Source: Petaurus breviceps papuanus (lineage: Eukaryota > Chordata > Mammalia > Diprotodontia > Petauridae). Taken from it: a DNA stretch of 64,000 nucleotides. The notes beneath the pieces were generated by a model, which saw only the letters and a list, made by a program, of their open reading frames with translations, ran no database searches and had not been told where the DNA came from. Location of the stretch: the NCBI GenBank assembly GCA_028583685.1, contig JAMXIF010000073.1, positions 8,697,567 through 8,761,566 of the forward strand. Direction: 5' to 3'. The position numbers were made by a program, and so were the translations under genes. Shown in pieces: positions 20,450 to 31,805 of this stretch (the first letter of the stretch is position 1; the number at the start of each line of letters is the position of its first letter).

Positions 20450-21492
20450 ATCTCATTTCAGTTGTAGCATCTGTCTACTTGTCCTGAATGGATTCTCTAT
20501 TCCACTTACCACAGTAGCTATTCCAATCCTTCTCTTCTCTTCAAACAGCCCATGGCACTCTTCTCCCCACACTCTCACTTGAGGATCTTGTCTCATACTT
20601 CATTGAAATAAAGAAGCTGATTGCTCCCTGGTTCTCCTAATTTCATACCCTTCTGACATCTCTCCCCACTATAGGGTCTTTTACTCATCTTTGATACAGA
20701 TGCTGGGTGAAGGCAAACCTCTTTACATGAAGCCTTGATCCCATCCTCTTCATGTTCCTCAGCAGTTTGCCTGAAACGTTATCCCCACTTACTTTCTAAT
20801 CATCATGCTCTCCTTACCTACTGGCCCCTTCCTTCTCGGCTGCCTGTGTCAATCCCATTGTTGAAGAAAATCTTCAACTTCATATTAGCAATCTCCCCAT
20901 GTCTCTCTTCTCCTCAGGTAAACTCCTTGAAAAAGTTACTCTCTTTTAAACTCTCTGCAACTGTCACTCTCTCCAAAGTTACCAATTATCTCTTACAAAC
21001 AATGCCATATCTAATAGCCTTTTTTCAATCCTCAACCCCATTCAGTTACCTCTCTACAGCTGTAGACAATGTGGTCTACCTCTTTCTCCTGGTTAATCTT
21101 TCCTCTCTGGGTTTTTCTGACACTGTTCTCTACTGGTTCTCTTCCTACCTGTCTGACCACTCCTCAGTCTCCTTTGCTGGATCTATATACATCCATATAA
21201 TATCTACTACCAATTGTGGGTGTGCCCAAAGCTTTGTCCTGCATCCTTTTCTCTTCTTCCACAGTATTGCACTCAGTAATGTCACAAATTTCAGTGATCA
21301 TCTTTATGAAAATGATTCCCAGATCTTTATTCAGCCCTAGTTTCTCCAATGAGTTGCCGTCTATTGGACCAGATAGCACATAGGCTTCTATAGCTTAAGA
21401 TGTCCAAACTGGAATTCATTATTTTTTCCACCAAATCATCTCCTCTTCTGGACTTGCCTAGCACTGTTGAAGGTAGCCACCTCTTAGTCACC
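20450..21492 (+). repeat. L2 LINE, reverse-transcriptase region (5' of MITE)
   Basis: A 201-codon frame at 20735-21340 preserves L2 reverse-transcriptase text: FSDTVLYWFSSYLSDHSSVS, then FVLHPFLFFHS, then YENDSQIFI where active L2 has a YADD box. The catalytic box is changed and other frame breaks are present, so the copy is dead. The MITE at 21,495 splits it, and it resumes at 21,889. Confidence 0.8.
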
Positions 21493-21888
21493 TACCATGT
21501 TTCCCCGATAATAAGACCTATCCCGAAAATAAGCCCTCTCCTTACTGTGTAAGATTCTTCTAAAATAAGCCCTATTGATATTGCTACTGTAGGGAAGGTG
21601 ATCCCCTGCGCTACACGCTACATTACGGTACCCTCTGTATGCACCGTCCCCCCCGCCCCCCGTGAAACGCACGCTGCACTCCGAGCTGCATCCAATCAGA
21701 GCTGCAGCAGTGAGCGCGTCATCCTGTTCTTCCCCAGTGATTTGCTTATTGAATAAAGGTACATTTTTTTGTTCACATTTACCTGTTTATTAAAATTGCT
21801 GTCAATGTTCATTAAAATAAGCCCTCTGGTGTTTTTCTGTCCAAAAAAATTTAATAAGACAGTGTCTTATTATCGGGGAAACATGGTA
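21493..21888. mobile_element. TA-flanked MITE (Tc1/mariner-like ends)
   Basis: A 392-bp element (21,495-21,886) has perfect 23-bp terminal inverted repeats at 21495-21517 and 21864-21886, beginning CCATGTTTCCCCG, and is bounded by TA on both sides (21493-21494, 21887-21888). Several copies of AATAAGCCCT lie inside near both ends. It carries no transposase. The TA target is typical of the Tc1/mariner superfamily. The L2 copy continues without loss on the other side. Confidence 0.85.
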
Positions 21889-22730
21889 GGTTGAAAACTT
21901 CAGTGTTACCCTCAACTCTTTACTCTTACCCCACATATCCAACCCACTGACAAATCTTGTTATTTCTCTTCAGCATCTCACACATCCATATCCTTTTCTA
22001 CACTCACACAGGTACCACCCTACTTCAATACTTCATCATCTCTCTCCTGGAATATAACAACAGTGTTCTAACTGACCTCACAGCTCCAAGTATCTCTCCA
22101 TGTAAATCTATCCTTCATAAAGCTGTGAAAAGTTTTTTTCCCCTCAAGCTCTGATCATGTTAGCCACCATACTCTTCCTCCCCCTAATCAACGAGCCCCA
22201 GTGGTTCCCTATTTCCTCTAAGATCAAATATGAAGTCCTTTGGTTTGGCAAAAAGTATCTTCACAAAATGACCCCTTCAAGTTCAGAAGACCTTTGCAGT
22301 CTGTCTAATACTTTACTCCTTCATATGAACTCTGATGCATCTACCCAGGTCTATTTGTCGCCCCTCGCACATGCCACTCCATCTCCTGTCTCAGGCTTTT
22401 GTACTGGCTATTCCCTATATGTAAAATGCTCTTCCTCCTCTTAGAATGCCTTATGTCTTTCAATATTTAGTTTAGTCACCTTCTGCAGGAAGCCTTTCCC
22501 AGGCCTTTTAAGAGTCTTCCCCTTTATGGTTACTTTCCATCTACTCTGTATGTTATCTTATATATACCTATTTATTTACATGGTGTCTCTCCACAACCAC
22601 CCCTGTACATATGTAAGCTACTTGTAGGCTAGGTGTGCTCTCACCTTCTTTTGAATTCCCAGTGCTTATTACACCAAACCTGGCACACAGTAATCCTTTA
22701 ATAAATGCTTATTGACTGATCCCTCCTATG
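21889..22730 (+). repeat. L2 LINE, C-terminal and 3' UTR (3' of MITE)
   Basis: Continuation of the same L2: 'ccccacatatccaaccc', 'ccagtggttccctatttcc', 'ttgtactggctattccct', then the end 'ttaataaatgcttattgac' at about 22,720. No intact frame. Confidence 0.8.
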
Positions 22731-23539
22731 GGTCTGAGTGGGGGGGTTTAATACTAGTTATTTGAGGGGTCTGGATACCAGTTTAATATTACAAGAAAAG
22801 GCAAAATGACAAACTGTCAGCAGTCAGCCTAAGGCCACACACTCAGATAATATTTTGTAAGATGATGGGATGGCTTCCTTCTCTGCAGTGCACCTTTACT
22901 AACTCATTAGCATCTATTGCTCAATAATCAATCTAAACTTTTCCTAAGCCTCATGACATATTTTCATCTAATACAACTCCATGGGTTACTAATTCACATA
23001 TTTACAACTCACTATGTAAATAAATGCTTCTTTTTGTTGTACCTTAAGGTTCAGATGCAAAAGTGAAAGAGTCAGGAACTGTTTTGTAACTAAATCTATA
23101 AACACAAAGAAACATATCCAGTACACATTTGCCTAATGCAATGTATCACATACTACTTTATTCCTATTGAAATCTGTCATCCATGCTTTCTTCTACTAAT
23201 CTTGCACAATACAATGTAGCTTCATTCTCAGGAGCAATGGAACAGGTACACAGGTAGGAGAGTTAAGTGTTGCCTATTACTGAGAAGATTTAAAGTTTTT
23301 GAGAAGTAGGAGATGAGTGTCTAAAAGAAACAGGTGATGCTTTGTTAATTATTAATAAGTCACCAGAAAGGAAGGAAAGAAAGAAGTGGACAAGCAGATA
23401 TAAAATAGTGTTTCCCCTAAGCAGTTAGGGATAAGCCCAGAGCAGTAAGAATAGTAACAGCCAGATTTCTAAACAATGTTAAGGGGAAGCCACAAAGAAA
23501 TGTACTTATCTCACTGACCAAGAAGCACAGATATTGTCC

Positions 23540-24271
23540 TACCTGTCTGACTGCTCCTTCTCAGTCTCCTTTGCTGGATCAATAGCCAGGTTGTACCTGT
23601 TAACTATGTGTATCACCTAAAGCTACCTCGGGCCCTTTTCTCTTCTCCCCTCTTTACCACTACACTTAATGATTTCATCAGCTCCCATGGATTCAATTAT
23701 CATCTCAGATAATTCTCAGGTTTACTAATCCAGTCCTAACCTTTTTCTCCTGACCTCCAGGCTTGCATCCCCAGCAAGCATCCCTGGACATCTTGAAGTA
23801 GATGTCCTGTTATAATATAAACTCAGTATTTCCCCAACTGAGCTCATCATCTTTCCCTCCAAACCCTGCTCTCATCTTACCTTCCCTATTAGAGTCGAAG
23901 ACACTGTCATTCCCCTAGTCATTCAGGCTCAGGTCCCAGTGTCATCCTCAACTCCTTACTCTCTCTCTCTCTCTCACCCCTATCCATACAACTGCCAAGT
24001 CCTGTCAATTCTACCTTTGTCACAACTCTCAAATATGCCGCCTTCTCTCCTTTGGCATAGACGCAACCTTAGTACAGACCTTCATCATCTCATGCCAGGG
24101 CTACTGCAACAGCTTACTGGTCTTCCTCCTCAAGTCTCTTCCGACTCCAATTCATCCTCCACTCAGCTGTCAAAATGAATTTCCTAAAGTGTAGGTTTGA
24201 CCTCCAGTGGCTCCCTATTACCTCCATGATCAAGCTTAAAATTCTTTGTTGGGCTTCTAAAGTCCTTTATA
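23540..24271 (+). repeat. L2 LINE fragment (left of L1 tail)
   Basis: 'cagtctcctttgctggatc', 'gagctcatcatctttccc' and 'ccagtggctccctattacc' are L2 text in order. The copy is cut at 24,271 by an L1 3' end and resumes at 24,546. Confidence 0.75.
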
Positions 24272-24545
24272 GATTTATGATGAAAAATGTTATCCGTCGC
24301 CAGAGAAAGAACTGATGGAATCTGAACGTAGATCCAAGCATACTCTTTCTTTTTTTCTGATCTGTTTTCTTTCACAACATGACTAACATTGAAATATGTT
24401 CTGCCATGACTGCATATGTATAACCTATATCAAATCGCTTGCCTTTTCAATGAGGGAGGGAGAGAATTGGAAACTCAGTAGTTTTTAAAAATGAATGTTA
24501 AAAATTGTTTTTACATGTAGTTGGGGAAAAATATTAATATATTTT
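24272..24545 (+). mobile_element. 5'-truncated L1 3' end
   Basis: L1 3' UTR text: 'gccagagaaagaactgatgg', 'tctgaacgtagatccaag', 'gagggagggagagaattgg', 'tgaatgttaaaaattg'. Target-site duplication of 14 bp with one mismatch: TAAAGTCCTTTATA at 24258-24271 and TAAAGTCTTTTATA at 24546-24559. It splits an L2 copy. Confidence 0.85.
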
Positions 24546-25390
24546 TAAAGTCTTTTATAAACTGGCCCCTTCTTACCTTTCCAGTCTTCTTACATTTTCC
24601 TTGAGGGGGAAAGAGGGAGGGACTTCCATTCACCCATTCTCCTAAATTTATAACCCAACTCTTCCCCTCTCCCTCTTTTAATATCCATCAGGTACTGGAT
24701 CTCACCAATTCTATCACCACATCATGTTTCAATGAATTTCCTTGGCTCTCTAATCCCACTACCAACCAACCTAGTACAGACTCTCAACAACACCTAGCTG
24801 GACTACTGCCTCCTTCCAGGTGTTCCTGAATCCATTGTCTCCTTTCTTTAATATAATACATCCTTCATATCACTGCTAGTAAAATCTTTCTTATTCACAG
24901 ATTTGGCTCTCACTTCTCTGTTCAAAAGCATCCACAACCCAGAATCACTCTACGTTTTAACCATATAATGCTCCACTATACATATGCTTTGATCAAAATG
25001 GACAACTCTCTACCCTACACATACTTCAGTAAAAATGAACTCCCATTTTGCTCCCACATTCCTATGCTTTTGCTCAGATAGTACCCATACCCATGATGCT
25101 TTCCCTTCTTTTCTTCACCAGCTGAATTTTTATTAATCCTTTAAAACCCAACTCAAAAACTACCTCTTCCAAAAAACCTTCCCTTACCCCAGTGATTTAT
25201 AACCTCCATTCTCCTCAGTCTTCTCATTGTACTTTATTTTTACTAGTAAACTAAGCATGTAAAATTTTTATTAGCTTTATCTCATCATCTTACTCCCCTC
25301 CACCATATGTGTTAAGTTCTTTGAGAGCTGAGACCGTATCAAACATTCAATCCATATTGTATTCCTGGTTAGAATACAATATTCCAGAAT
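24546..25390 (+). repeat. L2 LINE, 3' half (right of L1 tail, possibly two copies)
   Basis: 'actggccccttcttacc', then a second pass through L2-like text (24,660-25,390) ending 'gttctttgagagctgagacc' and 'ttgtattcctgg'. The repeated order suggests two adjacent L2 copies. Confidence 0.6.
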
Positions 25391-25945
25391 GGAAGTCAAG
25401 AAAGAAACAAAATAACAAGGGTTTTAAAGGTAATCAATAACAACATCAAGAAATTGTTCAATAAGAGGATGATTACCAGTCAGGAATCTCCTACATGTAG
25501 AGCTGAACTAGCTGACTTCCAGGGCACCTTTTAACTCTAAGATTCTATTAATCAGTGCATGTAATAGAGGAGAAACAGAAACAATGTACTACTGGACCAT
25601 GGCTTGCATGGCATCAAAATAAATGACTTGCAGTAACTGACAATTGTCCTAGAAAGTCTGAGAAGAAAATGGCAGATTCTCACCTGATCAAAAGGTTTCT
25701 AAACTGAAATTCAAGGGGAAAAGAAGAAAAATGCTTTACATAACTGTAAAACTGGATTTTCTAGATGATAGTATAACACAGCAATGTTACTTCTCTTCAT
25801 ATGGTAAAGGTTCAGGGAGGAGAACTGATAATTTATGGTTTCAGATATTTGTATGACAAACATTGGTAATAAATACTGAAAACTAGAAATTCTAACAAAG
25901 AAGATAAACAATCTCTTGTGTCATTGTGATTCAATGGAATGGAAC
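25391..25945. other. No gene recognised
   Basis: Intronic AT-rich sequence without a named feature. Confidence 0.4.
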
Positions 25946-25961
25946 CAAAGAATAGCATACC

Positions 25962-26161
25962 AGGCACTGGGGTATAGAAATCCATCTTGCCCTACTAGAA
26001 AGTTAGGGGTGGGGGAAGATATAAGAGAGAACAGATTGGGGTAAGGGGTGTTCAGTAGGCTTGCTATCTTGGGATGGGGGGTTGGGGAGAGACCGGGAGA
26101 AAAACTGTAACTCAAAATCTTGTGGAAATGAATGCTGAAAACTAAAAATAAATAAATAAAT
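25962..26161 (+). mobile_element. Short L1 3' end insertion
   Basis: About 200 bp of L1 3' terminal text ('gagaccgggagaaaaactg', 'taactcaaaatcttgtgga', 'aatgctgaaaactaaaaat', then AAAT repeats). A 16-bp target-site duplication with two mismatches runs CAAAGAATAGCATACC (25946-25961) and CAAAGAATAGTATGCC (26162-26177). Confidence 0.85.
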
Positions 26162-26989
26162 CAAAGAATAGTATGCCTTGTTGAAAAAAAAAATAGAATA
26201 GTAAAGTTGGAGACATAAAAAAGTATACAAATTTGTAATCACAGTGTGTGTTAGTACCTAGTACAAATCCTCTGGACCTAGAGGTTTGAATTCATTGTCT
26301 TTAAATGAGATTCTGGTTTGAGGTACATTCTATGTACTTTCAGAAAGAGATTTTTTAATTGGAGAAATAAAAAGGTATCACATAAAAAAGAATATGACTT
26401 AAAACTAGAAGACTCAAAATATGCAATTCTAACTATACCATCTTGAAGAGAAAAAAACGAAGATTTCTAAAAGAATTAAGAGGGGGCTCTCGGAAGAGCT
26501 CAAACTTAAAAAGTACATGTATGAAAGGTCAGAGAGGCATGAACATACAACAACAGTATTAGGAAAAGCAAAGCCCAAACAATGTATGACTCTGAAGAAA
26601 TGCTAGAGACAACAAAAAGGGACAGGGGGAAACTTTTTTTTTTACAAATTAATTATATTTAGAGCACAACAATTAGCAAAGAAGGAATAGGGACAGTGTT
26701 TGGAGAAGATGATGTGATGCTAAATTAGAACAAAAAAGAGCAGAGTTCCTCAACTTCAATTCTCACACTGCAAACAGTAGAGCAAGTATCATTCAAAAAG
26801 AATAAATTCAGGCCTCCTGGGTGCAGAGGATTTATAAACCGGGTGCTAAAAGAATTTGCTGCTAAAAGAATTTACAAATGCAATCACAACGCAATCACAA
26901 AACCCCAACTATGTCCATTTAAGGGTAAAACATGAATTCCAGTTGTAACAGACGTAACAAAGGGATAGCCTTTAATGTTATTTAATGGT

Positions 26990-27520
26990 CAAACTCTAGA
27001 ACAAATTTCTGAGCAGATGGTTTGTGGCCACTTAAAGTGATCATTGGGTGCCAACATGAGTTTATTAAGAAAGATTATATCAAATAAAATATTATATCAT
27101 TTTTTGACTATTGAACTGGAAGATAAAATCATAAGCATGGTATGTCTTGTTTTTAGCACATCAGATATTTGTATCCCATGATATTCTCATGGGATATTTT
27201 CCCCAAGTGGGAAAATAAGACACAACCAACCACACAATAGTATGGAGTCATATAACCAGAAGTAATAATTAATGCTTTAGCAAAGATCTGGAGATTGTGG
27301 TCTGCTTTAAAGATTTCTGTGCTAATCAATATTTTAATAAACTATTTTGACAAAACATGAACTTATTAAATCTGCTCATGACACAGCCCTGGGTAAGATG
27401 ACAAGATTTCAAAAAGATTGCAGAAATTAGGAATGAGTCAAAACAAAGAGAATGAAATTTAAGAGAAATTAATCCCAAACTCTACAAAGATCTAGAATTT
27501 TAGCTGACCACAATTCAGTA
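26990..27520 (+). repeat. CR1/L3-like LINE fragment
   Basis: 'ctgagcagatggtttgtgg', 'gccaacatgagtttattaag' and 'ttaaatctgctcatgacac' resemble the coding region of an old CR1/L3-type LINE. Diverged, no frame. Confidence 0.5.
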
Positions 27521-27689
27521 ATGAGCCAATCAATAGTGTGATGTGCTTGTCAAAAAAAAAAAAAAAACTTTAAGGTGTCAGTGTTCAGATCAAAGACAAA
27601 AATCCCACTACCACCACAGTTGTTAGATTACAAAGAATCACAGAATGGCTGTCTAATCTAACCCAAATCAGAAAAAGAATTCTATGAGC

Positions 27690-28235
27690 AATATACTAGA
27701 CAAATGGTTATCCAGCTTGCCACAAGATGTTCAATGATAAGAACCTTTAGGGCAGCACATCCTACATTTGGATAGTTTTATTTCTTAGGAAGTTTTTTTC
27801 CTGATATCAAACCTAAATTTATAAACCTCTTTGCACCTGCTGTTTGCTGCTCCTTCCTCTGAACCTTGGGGCCAAGCAACACAAATCTAACTCTTCTTTC
27901 ATAAGCCAGCCTTTCAAATATTTGAAAATAATTATCATAACTCTGCATTTCTTTTCTTCTATAGGTTAAACATCCCAATTAGCTCTTCACCCTACAGTTT
28001 GACCCCTCCTTGGAACACTTTCCCAATTTATCAATGTTCCTCCTAAAATGTGGAATCCAGAACTGAACACAATACTCCAGACGTGGTTTGGTTTAACCAC
28101 ACCTTTCTCCTGTATACTATGCATTTCCTAATGAAACATAAGATCCATTAACTTTCTTGGCTGCCATATCATCATACTCACAGAGAGCCTCATGTTTCAG
28201 TGTGATATGGCAGTCAAGACAGCACTCCTGAGTAT
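27690..28235 (-). repeat. CR1/L3-like LINE fragment, antisense
   Basis: 'taggttaaacatcccaa', 'tccagaactgaacacaatac', 'ctccagacgtggtttgg' and 'ttaactttcttggctgcca' are antisense landmarks of this ancient family. Confidence 0.65.
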
Positions 28236-28800
28236 CATGTTCATTTCTGGACACTACACTCTGAGAGGGACAAGGACAAACTAGAGAGATGTAGTGAAGA
28301 TGTGAAGAAATGTCTAAACTATGTCCTGTGTGGGGCAGATGAGTGAGCTGTGAGCATTTCACCTTCAAAAGAAGAGTCAAATCAACAAGCATCTATTAAA
28401 CATGAAATCCAAGTATGGGCATACAAAGAAAGGCAGAAGACTCTCCCTGTTCTCAAGGGGCAACATTACGTTAAGTTCAATTATTTGAAAGTGTCATATG
28501 AATGGGATTAGGTTTGTTTGTGTTACTCAAGAGGGCTGAATTAGGGTCAATTGGATATTACAAGGAAACATTTTGACTCAATTCATAAGAAAGAATTTTC
28601 TAACAATTCAATGAGTTATTCAATGAGGAGTAAACTATATCAGATAACAGCAAATTTGCTGTTTAGTACTAAAGCATTCAAGCACAGGCTTGATAAGCAT
28701 GTCAAGAACTCTGAAGAAACAATATCTATATTTGAAGATAGTAAGGACTACCTAATTAATCTCTATGAATTTTTCCACCTTCAAAATTCCAAAGCCCAAA
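28236..28800 (+). repeat. CR1/L3-like LINE fragment, with L2 piece inside
   Basis: 'gttcatttctggacactaca' and then 'tttctaacaattcaatgag' and 'cattcaagcacaggcttgat' fit the sense 3' part of CR1/L3. An antisense L2 3' end (28,384-28,475) interrupts it. The 86-codon frame here is not a gene. Confidence 0.5.
28384..28475 (-). repeat. L2 LINE 3' end, antisense
   Basis: 'aacaagcatctattaaac', 'gggcatacaaagaaagg' and 'ctctccctgttctcaag' are the reversed L2 3' terminus. Confidence 0.6.
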
Positions 28801-29860
28801 TCACCGAGTAATGTTTAAATCTTTCAATTCCTAACTAAATCTATAAATAATCCTAACCCGTCTATATTAACCAAAATTACTCTTGCCTTAATTATTCTAA
28901 TGTACCCACAAAACTCAGCACCCAGTTTCATTTCATTCTACTATAAATCTACCTCCTTTCCTAAATAGATGCACATTAATCTTTGATGACAGTAAGAACC
29001 TTGTTTTGCCATCCCACCATCTGGTACTGATTTACTATAACTGTATTTTACCACAGTTTCACATCCATTTTCTATCTTGTGCAAATACATATTTTTCAAA
29101 GATTTTATCTCTGGACTATCGATTAGCCATTTATTCTATTTATGAATCACTCATTTAGCAAACATGTCTTGATAGCCAACTACAGGCAAGACACCGTATA
29201 ACAGAATTTTGGGATGGTAGCCTGCAAAAAAAAAAAAACAACCACCTACACAACGCAAACGGAATTCTTGTGCTACCTATTTTGAAGCATACAGTATTTT
29301 GTCACGGATCTTCATTCTTTACCCGTTACTAAATATCCTAACATAAGCTGATACTCTCTAGTCAGACAATGGAAAGCAAGAGGGAAGATAATGATCGCTC
29401 TCAACTTAGTGTCTTTTCAAATTGCACGGGGCTTTCCATCAAATCTCGCAATGTTGCACTCGCCCCCCACGGGTCTAGCTCCTCCTAAGACCTACTGGGG
29501 GGCAGGGGGCTGGTTTCTGTTTTCAAGCTGCAGTGTAATTTACGAAGTGCCCCGGAATCACAGAAAGGCAGGTGGCGAGACGCGGCAGAAGCTCACTTTC
29601 CTAAGCTTCCAGTGCCCCCCTCCAGGACTAGGGGCTTCTTCAGGGTTACTCCTGGGCGGGGCACCTTGCACGCGAGTGCACGCGAGGCCCGAAGCAGACC
29701 AGCAGCACCGGCGGCCGGCACGTTAAAGGAGAGCACGGAAACAAAACACGAAAGGGCGTGAGGGCAGCCCTCCCCCTCCCCCATCCATCCCGCCCGCTCT
29801 AACACACACACTCTCCGCAGCCCCTCCCCCTCCCCCCGTTAAGCCAGCTCCGCGCGCGCG

Positions 29861-29873
29861 TTCCTACCTTACG
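29861..29873 (-). other. CHAMP1: Candidate donor of CHAMP1 exon 1
   Basis: The minus strand reads CCCGTAAGGTAGGAAC, with two overlapping possible donors: GTAAGG (GT at 29872-29871) and AAG|GTAGGA (GT at 29867-29866). Either would end a first exon starting somewhere within about 29.9-30.2 kb. RNA data are needed to choose. Confidence 0.4.
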
Positions 29874-30226
29874 GGGCGGGGGGGGGGGAGGGGGGAGCGG
29901 CGGGCACGTGGCGTGCGGGGGAGAGCCAGGCCAGGGGGGTGGGACCGGGACCGTCAGTTCCTCGCGGACCGGAGGCCACGCAGCGGCGGCGGCGGCGGCG
30001 GCCTCCTCCACGGGGTCCGCCAGCCCCTGCTGCGCGCGCGCGGCTCCTCTCCCGAATGGCGGCGCGAAGACGCAGAGACTGAGGCGGCTTCCCCGGGTGC
30101 GCGAGCGTGCGCGTGGTCGCGTGCGGGGAGGGGGAAGGGAGGAGGCATGATGGGGGTTGGGGGGCGGGGATGCAAAGAAAGGTTGGCGCCGCCACTTTCC
30201 TCCGAGGCGCGGTTTCCTCGCGTCGT

Positions 30227-30234
30227 CCAATCAG
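30227..30234 (+). promoter_or_regulatory. CCAAT box (NF-Y site)
   Basis: CCAATCAG within the CpG island; it matches the NF-Y core exactly. It places the start of transcription of the minus-strand gene at about 30.1-30.2 kb if the usual 60-100 bp spacing holds. Confidence 0.55.
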
Positions 30235-30320
30235 CGCCAGGATCCCCAGAAACCTCCGAGGAGGGAGAAGGGGGCGTGTGGGGTGGGAGGTTCTCTGAGC
30301 CGGAAATGCCCCTCCCTCTC

Positions 30321-30347
30321 CGCCCCCGCCCCCGCCCCCGCCCCCGC
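30321..30347 (-). promoter_or_regulatory. Tandem GC-box hexamers (SP/KLF sites)
   Basis: Four to five units of CGCCCC in tandem, reading GGGGCG on the minus strand, a classical SP1/KLF cluster on the upstream side of the CCAAT box. The hexamer array may vary in length between individuals. Confidence 0.6.
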
Positions 30348-30589
30348 CGGGGCGCGCGCCGGGCTCCGGGGCGCGCAGGAAAGAGGCCCGGTAGGGGAGG
30401 CGGAGCCCGCGCTGTCAGTGCTGCCCGGGGCGGGGAGGAGAGGCCGCGTCCCGGGATACAGTCGGGCCCGCTCGGCTGAGGGAGTGGGGGCGCCCTATTG
30501 CAGGCTCCCCACCTCTTCCGTGCACCTCGCGAGCAGCTCGGTCCTGTTCTTGGCCTTCTCAGCCAGGCAGGCATTGACTTAGAAAGGCG

Positions 30590-30795
30590 CAGGCAGAACC
30601 CCGCCCTCAGGGAGCTGCCAGCTAAAGGGGGGTGGGAACCCGAGAAGGCCTCCTGGAGAAGGTGCGATTTGTGCTGAGGCTTCAGAGCAGCTGGGAAAAG
30701 GGAGAGTGCTCCGGGCGTGAGGTTCGGAGACGGGAGATGGATTGTTGTGTGAAACAGCCAGCAGGCCAGTGAAGCTGAATTGTAAAGTCAAGTGT
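30590..30795 (-). repeat. L2 LINE fragment, antisense, at edge of CpG island
   Basis: 'ggcctcctggagaaggtg', 'gatttgtgctgaggcttc' and 'cagccagcaggccagtg' are antisense L2 text, GC-richer than most L2 copies here. Confidence 0.65.
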
Positions 30796-30859
30796 TCCAC
30801 CTCATTGCCCCGGGCAAATTCTCTGAGACAAACGGGTTACAGATCTGCAATACTAACTC

Positions 30860-30960
30860 CTTTAAGGTAGGGATGGCTTTATCCTTTATTCCCCTGGCCT
30901 GAAGCTGGTGCTGGGCACGAGGAGGTGCTTAACAAACAGATGTTCATTGAATTCTTCCCC
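30860..30960 (+). repeat. L2 LINE 3' end
   Basis: 'taaggtagggatggcttta', 'gctggtgctgggcacga' and 'aggtgcttaacaaacag' match the sense L2 terminus. Confidence 0.6.
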
Positions 30961-31054
30961 CAGAGCTCCCTCCCGGTCCTGAAATCCCATTTCCCGGCAT
31001 TTGGGTATGGATTTTAGGATTCAGACCTAAGTCATCTAGCTCAGACTAATTAAA

Positions 31055-31190
31055 CTGAACTTCACAGATGAAGAATCTGAGTCCAAAGAGGTACAACCCC
31101 ACAGCGAGTAAGATGGCAGAGGCAGCATTCAAGCTCAAGTCTCCTAATTCCAAATGTCGCACTCTATCCATTATACCTTGTTTAAGTATC
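31055..31190 (-). repeat. MIR-type SINE, antisense
   Basis: 'cacagatgaagaatctgag', 'gaggcagcattcaagctc' and 'cgcactctatccattatacc' are antisense MIR text. Confidence 0.65.
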
Positions 31191-31329
31191 CTTGAGTGTA
31201 AGTAAGCTCTTTGTGGGCAAGGACTGTGTCTTATATAACTTTGTTAGGTGCCCAACCCATCCTCTCCTCTCCCCAAACTCCTTACATAATTGCCAGCTTC
31301 TTTTCAATTTAAGATAGTAGGTTTAGAGT

Positions 31330-31475
31330 TGGAACGGAGTTTAGGAGCCATTGACTCCAATCTCTTTATTTTACTCTGACGAGATTAAGGGACTTGCCCA
31401 GGGTCACCCTGCTAGTAAGTGCCTGAGGCAGAGTTTGAATTCAAGGTCTTCCTGACTCCAGGTTAACACTTACCT
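31330..31475 (-). repeat. MIR-type SINE, antisense
   Basis: 'gggacttgcccagggtcac', 'cctgaggcagagtttgaat' and 'gtcttcctgactccagg' show an antisense CORE-SINE. Confidence 0.75.
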
Positions 31476-31805
31476 TCCCCCAAGAAGGAAGGAATTTTCC
31501 AGAAAAGAACGAAGGTTGAAATGACTTTGAGGAAAGTGCCTGTGTTGTGATATTTTCATTTACATGAAAAGTGGGGAGAAAAGACCCTTTCTCTAGTCCT
31601 TCCATTTCAAATTTGTCAATGAGTTATGTCCCAGAATATGATGAAAAAAAAATAATAAAACTTTAGTCTTGTATTATACGTATTTGTATCACCCATAGTC
31701 CTTAGCACTCTGCTTGGCACTTAAATATTTGCAGATTGAGCTTGATGCCATTAATATTATAAAAGGAAACAATTATTTAAAGGGTGAATTTTAATGAAAT
31801 TTTTT

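Larger units (their letters stand above)
16305..29865 (-). other. CHAMP1: CHAMP1 intron (about 13.5 kb)
   Basis: Inferred intron between the CpG-island first exon and the coding exon. It holds old L2, CR1/L3 and MIR pieces, two short L1 3' ends and one MITE, but no copy of the younger SINE A or B. Stretches 16.3-17.7, 19.2-20.4, 22.7-23.5, 26.2-26.9 and 28.8-29.8 kb show nothing I can name. An additional small non-coding exon within the interval cannot be excluded. Confidence 0.6.
29790..30490. promoter_or_regulatory. CHAMP1: CpG-island promoter of CHAMP1
   Basis: About 700 bp with dense CpG and very high G+C, in contrast to the AT-rich surroundings. It holds GC-box arrays, a CCAAT box and several YY1-like/GCGC motifs, and lacks a convincing TATA box, as expected of a broadly expressed gene. 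It lies on the 5' side of the minus-strand CHAMP1 coding exon. Long frames here on both strands come from G+C bias and show no protein family. Confidence 0.8.

Noticed and set aside
20735-21340. 201-codon frame as a host gene
   Set aside because: It is the decayed reverse-transcriptase region of an L2 with an altered YADD box.
29799-30582. Several 100-200-codon frames on both strands
   Set aside because: They lie in the CpG island, where stop codons are rare. Products are Pro/Arg/Gly/Ala-rich without a known domain.
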